Program-made: the position numbers and the translations under genes
Assembly: GCF_000524195.1 (NCBI RefSeq)
Contig: NW_020170435.1
Coordinates: forward strand, 45,363-109,362
DNA from: Echinococcus granulosus
Taxonomy: Eukaryota; Platyhelminthes; Cestoda; Cyclophyllidea; Taeniidae
Length of the DNA: 64,000 nt
Direction of reading: 5' to 3'
Notes under the pieces: model-generated
What the model was told of the DNA's origin: nothing
Seen by the model: only the letters and a program-made list of their open reading frames with translations
Database searches by the model: none
In this document: positions 22,376-34,889 of the stretch, piece after piece
Layout: the number at the start of each line of letters is the position of its first letter
How positions within the stretch are numbered: position 1 is the stretch's first letter

Positions 22376-25300
22376 GCCGTCATTTTATTACAAACCGCTT
22401 TTACTTGTTGTGATTTCTGCCCATTCATGGGTAGTGCCTACTAGACGGCATACATATTCCGGGCGGTTAGGTAAACCAGTCCAGTAGCAAACTTTCAGTG
22501 TAGAGCTCACAATGATTAGTCTTGTGTTGTGGTCACGACGAGTCCTCCAGTGAAATGCAATGAAATTGACGATGGAATTTCAGACGATATGACAAAATTA
22601 CTTAATAGGAAGCAATGGCTAGTGGGTAATCTCAAAGAAACAAATCCTCTGCAAGCTGAACTGATATGTAGATGGGTCCAAAGGCTTGACGGAGTCCATA
22701 TGCTAAATTCCTCGCAGTCCCTAGTAATTGTGCCCACAAAGTGATGTGAGGAAAAAGGCTACCATAGTTTTTGCTCATAAAGTAAATCATTGCGTTCAGG
22801 AACAAGAAGTTGTATCTTCTTAAAGGTCATTTTCGTCTAGATGATTTCTGGATTCCCTTTACTAGCAGTTGTTCATAAAACTCCAAGCTGGGATTGTGGT
22901 ACACGTGTACCCCACTTTAACCCCTCACCAGTGAGATGCCCCAGATTGAACAATCTATGGCAGACGGTTTACTTCAGTGTTGTTTGGATTTGGTAAATGG
23001 CCAAATGAAGCAAAATGTGTCCTCTCTTACAGTGTCTTTACTTATAGCTGCCTCTAAGTCATTCCTTTTGTGAGTTTGTTCTTGACGTACGGAAGGACTG
23101 GAGAGCCTCAGGCTTAAATTGATGTCCATTACAAAAAATGATGGAAGAATCCGAAGTGACTCACGGTATCGCATGTGGATGGCAATGAGTAGAATATTCT
23201 TAAAAGTTCAAAGATGAAAAGTCATTACTAAGGAAAATTGGCTGTTTTAGGCAGACAATCTCCAGGGGCGATGAGGAGCACGCTCAGGATAATATTGCCA
23301 TCTGATTTTTTGCTGTATCCGAATATCACCGATATGATCATTGACAAGTGAAGTGTAGACAATAACTCCATAACTTCTTAACAACTTGGGTTTTATTTAG
23401 ATTTGACGAAGTACCGCTATGTTGATCGTGAGCTGGAAATGGCGGAAAATTTCAGCATCATTTTTGGTCAGCCGCAAAATTTATTTCATGATATATTTGC
23501 TACTTGCAATCAATAAGTAGAATAATCCAAAGGGGATATAATGCTTGCTAGGAAAAAAACAGGGCAAATATGAGGCAACTAATTAATCTTACCAATAGAT
23601 ACTAAATCAAACCACCTGATCCCATGTAAAAAAAGCCAAAACAGCCTTTTTTACTCGTTTCTGGTGGAATCAGTCTAAACAGGAAGACTGGAAATGGTTA
23701 ATTCTAGAGTGCAAGGTAAAGCTAGTTTGTGGTAGCCCGTCTCGCTCCTTATCATTTATAACACAATATTTGTCAAAGCTGGCAAAGATTACTGCTCCTT
23801 TAGTGGGCGTATTAGGTATAAGAATTCCAAGTTTACTGCCAGAAGTGGTGGACATTTCCCTCAGTGAACAATCTACAAGTAAATTAAAAAGAATTTTGTT
23901 GCTCCAAAGAAGCAGTAGAAGTGACAGCATGGGTGCCTGAAGGAGTCATGGTATCCGTGTCAGGGTGCCACTTTTAAGCCCATAGCTCTCAGACCCATCT
24001 GTAAACCAAATATACACTCCTCCTTCACACTTATTTCCCCTCATTCCTTCTTTGTGGTTGACATAAAGCGAGCTACACTGGAAACAGATGGATAAGTTGA
24101 ATAACCTTTTCAAGGGAAAGCAGCTGGTGTGGACTGCTTAAATTGTGAAGACTGTTATAGCTGCGTCGACTTCTTCCCACTGGCCGGAAGTCGCTTAATT
24201 TATTGCCCCGAAATGAACGAAGACACAATGGGCTGCGTACGAGTTGTTATGACTGTAGCGGCTTATACGATAATTTGAGGACAGAACACCTCATCTTTTT
24301 TAAACGCAACATACTTATTGCTAAGCCTCAACCAGGGTACCTGAAGGGACTGTTTCCTAACAAAAGACCCAAAAAACAAGCTTCTTAAGCAAATTTGCAA
24401 AATACACTACCACCTATTGTAACGAAAATTTTCTCATTCCCTCCTTTTTTCCCCTCAACCAGTTAGCTGGAGACGACTCAACCCCCCGCGCTCATTTTTT
24501 TTTGACTAGTAATAGGCTTCTTTCCGTGTTTCTACGTCTTTCTTGTGTCTTCACCGATTGCTTAGAGCTTCACAAGACTCATGTAGATGCGAATAACTCT
24601 CTAAATAAACTAAGGTGAATTACCAGAAGAAATAAAATGCATTAATCAAGTCAAAAATGGGCAAGAAACCAGATATCTACTGTCTATCTCGCATATTACC
24701 AAGTGAGAGGCCAATGTTGAAATCCTTTAGATATTGGCTGTGATGAGGTTGAGGCTAAGTCTAGGCCTGAGACTGGAATTGTGACAGTAGCTTCCTCCAT
24801 TCTATCCCAAAGCGAGGCATAAGACCATCACAGACACCACTTCCGAGCGATGGTGCAGGCGTTGCAAGGTCTTGTGTTGTCTTGTGAAAATACTACATTC
24901 CATGCACTAATTCAGCAGTCCTGCCTGTTTCTCAAGAAGGAAAAGAGAACTAATGAAAGGAAGGGGAGGAGGGAGAGAAGGAAGTGGAGGGAGAGCTTCT
25001 CTGGCACAGCTTCGAGGGGTAGACAGTTGTGTCGAGATAATCCACCTTAATCTCCAACAAGCCAACAAGCCATTCTGAACGACCGCACATACCCACGAAC
25101 AGAATAGACGCGGTCTCCTAGAGAAGAATGAAAAGTATGGAGTGTGGAGTGGATATTTTAGCGAATAACCAAAGATGCACTCTTTTGGTAGAAAATAACA
25201 AACCATTTTGCCTCACAAGTCAATCATTTTGCCAGCCAAGCAGGCAGACAATCGGGCAGTCAGTCAGTTGGCTAATCAGTTGATCAGTAACCAATCCAAA

Positions 25301-26694
25301 GTAGCGCTATAAGTTGCAGGAAGGAGGGAACAAATCGAGCCTATTGTCATCTCCCAATGACTGACATGTGGCTGACATCTCTTTACTTAGTTCTTTAGCT
25401 TCTTCGCTTACATTACCAGGAAAATTTTTAAGAGCTTGAAGGAGGTGTAAGCGCATTGTTCTATCAGCACTCACCTCAGACATCATCGCGTTAGTCCTTA
25501 ACCATCCTGTTGAAGGATAGATGGTCTTTAATGAATGTCATGATTCCTCATTCCCTATAAAATACCATTTTATGGCCCATTTGATTCTCGACCGCACCTT
25601 TTCCCGATGCTACACAACGGGAGAAGATCCTTCTCACTTCTACCGTAAAATTCATCATTTCAAGCCGGCGCTTTACAATTTGAGGGTTTGAAACGTGAAG
25701 AAGGTGGTAGAAGGGCCGGGGTCGAGTACCACGCGGATAAACTGACGCTTGTGTGTCGATCTGTTTATCGCAAACGCTGGCATGCCTTTGACACGTTCCC
25801 ACACGTCTCCACATGTCCTTAAGGTGGGCCGCACCGAAATTACGCCGTCACTTCAAGCACCTGATTCTTTCAGGTAAACAACTGTACAATCACGAATTGG
25901 AATTCTTTTTAGAAATAACTTTACCTTTAGTAACACCTAAATGCTACTACCAACAATTTAAGTAGGTGGCAACTTGTATCAATGGGGTGATTTAGCATAA
26001 GGCGAAATTAAAGGCACAAATTTCTGGACAAATGCCCTCTTTCGGATTCCCACTTGCCTCATTAACCATTCTTGCATCCCTCTTTGCATGCACGAACAGC
26101 CATAAAAATGGTGTTTGCCATGTGATGCTGACGAAAATACAAATTAGCAAACCCTCATCTTCTAGAATCAGGGGAAAGAAAAGCTAATAAATGGGAAGAA
26201 AATCTCGCATAACTTCATGCTAGGCGCTTTCTTTAAGAAAATGTACCTTATGGTTCCTAGAAAGGCAGACTAATGGAGAAGCAAAAAGCATTACAAATCC
26301 ATGGTACAGCTGAGAGATCTGAGGGCCACGTCGGAGTGAAGAACTTACCAACCGTGGTGATTGAAAAGTCCGCCTGGTAAGGTGGGGGCGAAAAAGCAAT
26401 GGTAGTGGGAAGAATAACTTTCTTCTATGAGACTGTTTAGATTTTAACGAAGGCCATCACTTTATGTATAGAAGACCATGTCTACTTAATTCATGGATAC
26501 CTGCAACGCACTGGTGATGGAAGTGTTCAGCATGAACTGTTACCTTGTCAAAGACGGCAAAATTGTGGTCAAGATAGATTAACTTGACAGACCTCGCTAC
26601 TCCCTGAAAATGTGTCAGAAGAACCACTTCTTCCTCCACTCCCCCCCTTCCCTTTATTCTTCTTCTCTTGTCCCAGTCTCAATCTCAGCCTCTG

Positions 26695-26775
26695 GCCCAC
26701 CCGAATCCCAGCCATTTTCCAAATGATGGCAGCATTGGACTGTCACATGGTCATATGCGAAATAGACAGTAGACA
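26695..26775 (+). repeat. Dispersed repeat family 2, possible degraded copy c
   Basis: GCATTGGACTGTCACATGGT followed by GAAATAGACA resembles copy a (TTGGACTATCACGTGATC, then GAAGTAGACA). The match covers only about 50 bases. Confidence 0.35.
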
Positions 26776-27107
26776 GCTGGGTAAATAATGGAGAACAACA
26801 AAGGTGGCTAGGGCAAGTTTTTCCCTTGGTTAATCAAATATGATGAGTCCCCCTTCGGGAAAGGAACAGCATGCATCTCAAACCTTAACTCATAAAATGT
26901 ATTCGGATCCATTTCTTACTGTAACTTGGACCTAGCTTGGTTAATACCCATGAAAGGGACCCAAAGAAAAAAGAAGCTATTCACTTTCGGGCATGTTTGG
27001 GTCTAGTACAACCACTTCCGACCTTCTAGCTACAACTGTGAGTTTAAAGTTGTTCTTTGTAAGCTTTTGTAAGGCTAACAACTCCAATTTTTCCTGTCCT
27101 TATCTGT

Positions 27108-27341
27108 GTAAAGCTCCTCCTCCTCCTNNNNNNNNNNNNNNNNNNNNNNNNNNNNNNNNNNNNNNNNNNNNNNNNNNNNNNNNNNNNNNNNNNNNNNNNN
27201 NNNNNNNNNNNNNNNNNNNNNNNNNNNCTCCTCCTCCTCCTCCTCTCTCTCTCCTCCTCCTCCTCCTCCTCCTCCTCCTCCTCCTCCTCCTCCTCCTCCT
27301 CCTCCTCCTCCTCCTCCTCCTCCTCCTCCTCCTCTCTCTTT
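27108..27341. repeat. CTC trinucleotide tract around an assembly gap
   Basis: Uninterrupted CTC/TCC units flank the N run on both sides, with about 110 bases to the right. The true repeat length is unknown, since the gap has the conventional size of 100. The poly-Leu, poly-Glu and poly-Arg frames read from it are artefacts of the repeat. Confidence 0.97.
27128..27227. other. Assembly gap (100 N)
   Basis: A run of exactly 100 unknown bases lies inside the CTC tract, most likely because the microsatellite could not be assembled. Confidence 0.99.
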
Positions 27342-28599
27342 CGCATTCGGACACTCCGAATTGACAGGATCCTTTTCTTAATAAGCCTTATGGTCCAGAC
27401 AAAAAGCAAATTCAGTTGGAAGTTATTTGACCTATCGGATCAAACAGAATTTCATCAGAAAACATAAAACTGACACTCGATCTGGACACTTCTCCTCACA
27501 AAAGCCTCTGTCGCCAAAGTACTGCCTCTGCAACAGGCAATGAATTATTCAGGCCTCTGCATTGTACCTTTCAGTTGGGTAATGGCCCAATTTATTGCCT
27601 AGAGGGCACCTTAGACAATTCAAAGTAAAATTTACACATTTTTTAAAACAACTGCGTGGAAGTGTGGAATCTTCCTGTGACTAGCCTGTTTCGAGTGCGG
27701 TGACAACAGCTGCATAAAGTGGAATTTCTCGTTGTGCCATTATTATCTTTCGGGAGGTAAAAAGAGGCTAACAAAGCATCTCACAATCCCTCCAAATCAA
27801 CGTTTAACGAGAGTCCAGACAATATTTTACAGTGGTTTTCTTAGCGTCTGCACTCTGAATTGGAAGGAAGAAGGATTGATGCCTAGGGGAAAATCTCAAA
27901 CACTTAGTTAGCCACTTTCTCTATTGTTTGTACCGTTTTGGATGATGCGTAAATCCATTTTGGAAATCCGGAGGAAAGTTCCCTCGGCACTCGGCAAACG
28001 AGAATCCTTGAAGGCTTGTAGTACTGATAGGGACTTGACTAGCAGAAAAAACTTAACTCCGAAGGAGCATTTCATCAGAAAAACAAAAAGTGTCACCTAG
28101 ATTGTTAAAAACAAAATTTTATTCACCCTAGCCCGAGGCATCAAACACCCACCTCCACACAAATTCTCACTTCCGCCTTCACAAATGGTAACCGGACCAC
28201 TTAGACATCATGCTAGACCATTAAACTTGCCGCCGACGGGTATAAGGGGTAACCACTTCCGCTAAACGGGAGTTATTTTGATCATTCATAAAAAGGAAGT
28301 GTTTGAATTATTTTAAAAAATCCCAATTTAATTTTCCCTCTAGCAAGACCTGATTTGACATTTCGTGGATGTACGTTAATTAACAAATAGGAGAATTTGA
28401 AATCTGTGGTTAATTTAAGATTTAGATCAATTTGCAATTTCGACTGAAGAAGTTTATCAAGGACGAAAAAATGTTTGAGTAATTCTGGCCAGGTAATTCC
28501 TGCTATAAACAGACACGTTGACTGTGTTTGCTGCAGTCCTGGTCCTGTCAAAATTCTAACTCCAGTAATCCGGAAAGAAAGGCTTCAAAACAGGTGTCT

Positions 28600-28755
28600 T
28601 TGTTTGCCAGTGCTTATGAGTAAGTATGAGGGTACGCTATGTGCATACGTGACCGTTAACCCACCAATCAAAACTGTCGGGGACCCTGCCTCGCACATTT
28701 CTGCTCTTTCATTGGTCTGTTCTGCACTTCGACCTAACCAATCAAGAAGGACCAA
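28600..28755 (-). repeat. Dispersed repeat family 3, copy a, with CCAAT motifs
   Basis: On the minus strand it runs CTTCTTGATTGGTTAGG, ACCAATGAAAGAGCAGAA, then GTATGCACATAGCGTACC and AAGCACTGGCAAACA. The same order is found on the plus strand at 34722-34889. It contains three CCAAT or ATTGG motifs in about 80 bases, which could be mistaken for a promoter. Confidence 0.75.
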
Positions 28756-31386
28756 GAGATTGTGTGGTTTAGCGGGATGCTCCGCTGAAATAGCCTGCTT
28801 TACAGGCAAACCTACCACTTTATAGAGGAGAAATTAAATGCCTCAGAACACCGGTGCAGCTCTCTTTACCAAACCTTACTCTTTACTCTCCACCCCTCCT
28901 GTCTAGTACCTCTCTCTTCCTACTTCACACCCTCGCATCAGAGTGGCTGTTGAGCCTAGATGTGAATTTGAACTTTCTTACCGTCGCAAAACCAGTTCAC
29001 CTATGCATAAAATGCGGTAGAGGTTATTTTGCGTGGCTTCTTGTAGAGCATTTTGAGGAGATTTGGTGGCATAACAACGCGCTGCCCCCACAACTATGTG
29101 GCGGTCGATGCATCACCATCGAAAAGACTATTTAGTCCTTTTCAGAATAGGGAATTGCTGCTATCAACCGGTGGTGTTTGTGGGCGTCAATTTGGATCCT
29201 GTCAAGCTCCTAACTGCAGTACTGAGGCTTCAACACTGACTTCTTTATTTTCCATCGAGTCAGAAGAGGTGCGACGCGTTCGTACGCGACCGCTGGCTCT
29301 CTGTGGGACGCACAAGGTGTTTGAATTCAAACGCATTTATAGTTTATAATTATACTGCTTTAGCCTTGTAGCAATTAGTAGCACCTATCTAGTCGATCTG
29401 TGCGCTATATTGGCCAATCAGGAGAAGCCGATCAAGAATACGAGTTCGGAGGAAAGACCTATACCTTCAAGGCAAGGCACGATCTAATGAATTGTACCTT
29501 ACATGGAGATAATCATGCATGATATGTGAACTTTGGGATGAGATTGAGGAAAAGGAGGAGAGTAAGATAGGAGAAAATGCCTCTTGACCTTTCTCTCATC
29601 GTGGAGCGACGACTACCACCTTTTCTGGACAGTAGACGACCAGAAAAACCGAAGCAAGATAGAAGGGACAAGGGGGACAGGGCGGGATTCTCACTTGCCT
29701 TTTGTATACCCAACCGTACCCGAAAGTGGAATTCGCGACAAGGAGAGGCACCACAATTGTCCGGAAGACCTGACACCATGGCCACGGATTAGTCCATGCG
29801 GACTAGCCTACAATTTAAAAAGCCTTATCATTTCGCAAATTTACTGTTTTGCATTATTTCTCAGCTTTTTAATGTTCTTCTGGCCCCTTTTAATCATAAG
29901 GATGTGACCATGGTGATGCCATCAGCCCCAGAATAACCTTCCCACGCCAATTTCTAAAAATTTCCATTTCGGGACCAACTTAGCAGTCTTCTCGCGCTCC
30001 TTTCCCCTCTTCCCCCCCCCGTCTAGACAGCTGGGACGGCGTTTAAGTACACTTTAGGGTCAAGGTCAACGCATTATAATTAGTACACGTGACACCACGG
30101 GTTATTTGTCGGAATCGCCGATACTTTCATACCTGTATAAGTCAACAAAAACGTCTTCATTCGTTCCTCATCTGGTTGATTTCTTCAATAGAATTTAGGC
30201 GACTGACAAACACGAGAACTCCAGGCTCTTGGAATTATTGACAAATTACTGGTACCTTACCACTTCATCAAATCTCTTCAATAGACAATCTTTCTCAACA
30301 AAACTTCGCTTAAATAGGCCTATCTTAACCAGCAAACTAATCTTTACTAAAAATAAGAAGGACGGATTGACTTTTCAAGTGTAGAAGTGCCGTAAAACTA
30401 GCGGACATGGGAATTTCATAATTGCTTCCGATATTACATTTGAAATGTCCACCAACTCGCACACTATTCAAGCAGCATTTAAAACTACCTGTCATTTATC
30501 CTGTTTTAGTGCTTCAAAGCAATCGTCTAGAAATGTGTATTAAGAACATAAAGCCGGACCATGTAGGCTTATTTAAACAGACCTCTAGGAAAAATAAATT
30601 TTTTTCCTTCTTTTTTTAGTCGGTAACCAAAATCTGTCCATTTCAGTCGCCGTGTATATCCAATGAACGATAACAACTTCTCAGTTTTTTGGTATATTAG
30701 CAAATGAGGCTTATCTAACCTCAACCGTCAAAACTTCTGGAAAAAAATGTCACCATTTATCGCCTTTGATAGCTAAATCTATCTAAACCCAAACAGAATG
30801 GCCGTTAGAGCTGTTAGCGAAGGGGAAAGAAGTCAGAGTCCTTCGGAATTGTGCAGTGGTGTAATTCTCTCGGCTTTCAAATTGCTGAGACCGAAGGAGG
30901 CGGCATGTAGGAATGGATTCCGACTACTCAGTGAGGCTATTTGTGGGTCAAAAGTTCATATACTTTTGAGCACTTTTGAGCCGAATGTCATAGTGTCAGC
31001 TGGATTTGATGAATGTAATTCGAGCTTGCAGGCTTGACAAGTTGGATTTGGAGGGAGGACGGTATGCCATGTTGCAACAGCCTGCAGTCTCGAACCAAGT
31101 GGATTCTGATGAAGCATCACGGAGAGAAAGAGCCTCTGTTCGTAGAAAGCAGGAAATACATAAGCAACGTGGATAGAACCGCCTTCACTCGTGTTTGCCG
31201 ATGGGAGAGGTCTAGTCGGAGAACCAAAGCCACTGAGAAAATGGGTCTCACCCACGTGTTAGACTTGGACAGGCAACAATAAGATTGGCTGTTTGTCAAA
31301 TTGTTCTTTCCCTCATTCACTTGACTACAGTATTACAAAAACCCACTGTGCATCTCTGACTATGTGTTGACAGAATGAATGACTTA

Positions 31387-31460
31387 CAAACTGATTCGCC
31401 TGTGATAAGAGATGGTTTTTGAGCTTTTGCCTAGCCAGGTTAGTTGAACGAACGAGTATA
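31387..31460 (+). repeat. Dispersed repeat family 4, copy a
   Basis: AACTGATTCGCCTGTGATAAGAGATGG-like sequence is followed about 40 bases later by GAACGAACGAGTAT. The same two blocks, similarly spaced, occur at 50056-50124. Confidence 0.5.
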
Positions 31461-34400
31461 TCATTGGTTGTAATTAAAAAACCCACCTACTCCACACCCC
31501 AAGGTGTGCTCCACTTCACATCCACAAGGTTTCGCCCCTTCGAATGCCCCAACAATCAGCGCTGAGATTTATCGTCGGTGTAAAATGACTCACTGCACTG
31601 CTGAAATGGTGAAAACAAAGTTTTATTCCTGCGTGGTAACGCAATGATTATGGGGTTTACATTATTGGATGGGATTAAGAGAGAAGATGGCACACCACAT
31701 CATTTATATTAACCTGCTAAATCACCTACTGACAGCTATTTTTTCTTGTATCAGGCACCCGTATAGTTAATAGGCCAAAAAAAGTATGATAGAAACACAA
31801 GTGGTTAGATTTATTGCTTCTTAAAAGGATCTGCTATTAGGTTCAAATCCGTTGAGTACATCAAAACACCTCCAATTCACCAGACCTTATTTAAACAACC
31901 AACATTCTATGAGTCCCCACGGTTTAGTTCAAAAAGGGCGGCATGACTCTATGGTCTTCGTAACCCGCAAATTGGCTCATTGAACTGGCGGATTGAATAT
32001 TTTTCCGCCTTTATGCAAATCTGATCTTCGTGGACGATCCTTGAAGCCTTGGCTTCGTTGCCACGGTTGAGGCAAAAGAGATCACCACTGAGGGTACCAG
32101 AGGGGCACCATTTCATGGAATGATACAAAATGAGACGTTAGTCTGTCTATTTTCCCCTCATTTCACTTGAAGTTGACACCGCTTCTATTCTTTTACTTGT
32201 ATCGAGAAGAAAAAGGGTCGTAGAAGGGGAAGAAGAAATTCATAATGCTTGAGAGGATGTGTCACTGGGTTTAAGCTGTTTTGACGCGAGGTGAAAGAAC
32301 AGTTGCTTATACTTTAGTATTTGGGGTGTAGACTACAACACCCAAAGTTTCGTGACTTGTAAGATTTCCTCTCTTGAAATGATTGATAAAACTTCTTTTT
32401 TTAATATTTAAACCAACGAAGGTTGATCAGTCTTAAGCTCTACGAATTTAATCTCACTCTTTTAAAAATTTCAAATTGTCTAGTAACCAAAAGTGCAAAG
32501 TTCGCAATTTTTTGGAGGCAAATGCGCCTATTCAATTGCTAAACGAAAATCGCTAAAAATGCACAAATGACGAAAAGTGTCAAATCGAATGTTTTGGAAA
32601 ATTGAACTGAGTCCCATTTAGAATGCCAAAATGTTGTTTTCAAGTTTTACCAAAAGTTGATTTGAAATATATAAATTTGTTTTTTCCCTTCCCCCTCCCC
32701 TTTCTCAACTTTTCTCCGAGTGTAGCACAAATCTTCCCTCATGGGAATGCATTTAGCAGAAAAGTTGTTGCTAATTAGATGAACGTGCAATCGCAAACAC
32801 ATTTTGATTCCACCTCCTGGCGCATTGTCAACAATTATGTCATTTTTTCCTGTTCTTCTTTCGAATTCAGGGCTTTTCGACAACATTCATAATCACCATT
32901 TAAATTACCGAAACCTTTTAACATCCTCAAAATTCATCCTAAAGTGTATATTGAAAGATAATTTAGATTTTTTATATTTAGTAAACAAATCTTGCGCCGT
33001 CTCCTTCGTTGCCCTATTAGCTAAAAATTTTGATAAGTTTTGTTTTATTTCCCTGCTATCATTACACTGGTCATGGTGACATTTTAGCCTTAAAAGCGAG
33101 CAAAATTAATGTTTGGGTCGTGTCTTGTCCTGTATCCATTAGTAGCAATTAATTGTCTTTAGCAAATTTTTGACGCTTTAACATATACTGCCTTTTTATG
33201 TTACAACTACTATTCACTTACTCCACTGTTTTTAAAATTTCGAAAGGCAAGGGGACTTTAAACATGAATAGGTTACATTGTGAGCAAGGTAGAAGAGCCT
33301 GTTTGGATTAAACATGTCAGAAACTCCAAATCTTTAGAGCGCATAGTTCTTTTTTCTATTGAAAGTTGAATTTGACACCTCTTGTGGACGCCTAGATGTC
33401 ACACTCCTTGCAAGTGGAACTGCACTAAGGAAAGACTCATATGAAACGTGGCGTCACAGTTCTACTTCACAGCAGATTCAGTATCCAACTCAAATTTGGC
33501 AGAAGTATTTGATTTTAAGCAGTGTAAAGGTAAACTTTTAATGTCATGGCAAAAGTGTGGGCTGTCAGAATCTCCGAAAACTAATCGGAAAAAATTAACT
33601 ATCGCAACATCGAGATGGTGTTTTTGTTGGACTAAAACAGGGTCACTAATGATTTTGGGTGAGTCTACTTACTGCTGTCGCCGACGTAGAAATGGAGTCA
33701 CCTTTGGAGATGGAATAGGCATGACCGAAACATCATGAATCTGAGGTGATGTCCAAAGCCAGGGGGATGATAAGTACTGATGGTACACTAAGAAGAAATT
33801 TAGTCTTTTAGACTGTGGTCTAAAATAAAGAAATGAATACCCATGATCAAGTATCGCATGCGTATTTGGGTAATAAAATGATATACTAGTCACCTCTACT
33901 AGAACCAAATTGATATTTTTCAATTTTTTTTAATTGGTTGCCCTATAAGGGAAAATCTTAATCGTTTCGCTCGTGTAAGTGATTAGATACTTATGAGCTG
34001 ACGGGGATGCCCTCATCATTAAAGAAGTTTCTCCATTAATTAGCTTAAAGTTATATATTTTGTGCTACTTTGCTCCCCAACAATCTAAAACGCCTCTAAA
34101 CTAGCAGGCTCCATCACTTCCTCCTAATTGGGCAATAACGAGAACATAAAGACTTTTGATTTGATCCTGATCACCACGAGGCCAAAGCAATACAGTCAAA
34201 AGCTTGAAATACGCAGGCATGCAACCCTCCTGCACGTTTGATCGCGATCCAGTAGTTGCATTCGCACGTGTGGTTCCCCCGCCTCATTCATACTCATTGT
34301 CACGTGAAGATGTTGGTTTCGAAGTTTGGAATTTGACTGGGTCCAAACTGACGTATACAAGCACCACTAGACTGCACCAGAAAATCCTATTTCTAAAAAA

Positions 34401-34721
34401 AGATTAGAGTCATTTGGATCGTGATGCACAGGCCACCACATGATTGTGGAATTGGCACTGTTGTGCTACCTTGCCTAAGAGGTCACACGAAACACCCTCC
34501 GCAGGTTCAATTACACATTTACACAATTACACATTCGAAGTTGGGCCTTCTGGTTTCTGCGGACTCTATGGTTTGAGGATGTAAATTAGCTGGATGCGAG
34601 TAAACAGTGGGAGTGGGAAATGTAGTAGAGGGTGCTGCATCGACAGATTGAGGCATCCCACCTATGGTCTATGATAGGAAGTCATCTCAGAGAGGCAAAC
34701 ATTTAAACAGGTCAATTGTTT

Positions 34722-34889
34722 GTTCCCTTCTGATTGGTCAGAATGAGGTCAAGACTAAACCAATGAAATAGCAGAACTGCGGGAGGCCGGAACCTCACTG
34801 GGACGCCGTCAGCCTCGTCCATTGACGGGGCGGCAGGCATGTATGCACACGGCGTACCTTCGTGCCTACTCGTAAGCGATGGCAAACAG
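34722..34889 (+). repeat. Dispersed repeat family 3, copy b, with CCAAT motifs
   Basis: It matches the reverse complement of 28600-28755 over its whole length: CTTCTGATTGGTCAG, ACCAATGAAATAGCAGAA, GTATGCACACGGCGTACC, AAGCGATGGCAAACA. This copy is more CpG-rich than the other, suggesting it is younger or less decayed. Confidence 0.75.

Larger units (their letters stand above)
20306..27114. other. Intergenic stretch, no gene seen
   Basis: Open frames here are short, lack supporting splice sites and read as non-coding on both strands. It holds repeat family 1 copy b, the weak family 2 copy c, and an A/G-rich patch at about 24950-25000. Regulatory sequence for the PHLDB-like gene may lie in the first few hundred bases. 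Confidence 0.6.

Noticed and set aside
27044..27409. ORFs encoding poly-Leu, poly-Glu and poly-Arg.
   Set aside because: They are produced entirely by the CTC microsatellite and run through the N gap.
28475..28825. 116-codon plus-strand ORF over a CCAAT-rich patch, first read as a gene with a promoter.
   Set aside because: The patch is repeat family 3, found again at 34.7 kb without a matching reading frame.
31839..31849. AGGTTCAAATC, resembling a tRNA T-loop.
   Set aside because: No acceptor stem, D-arm or anticodon arm can be folded around it.
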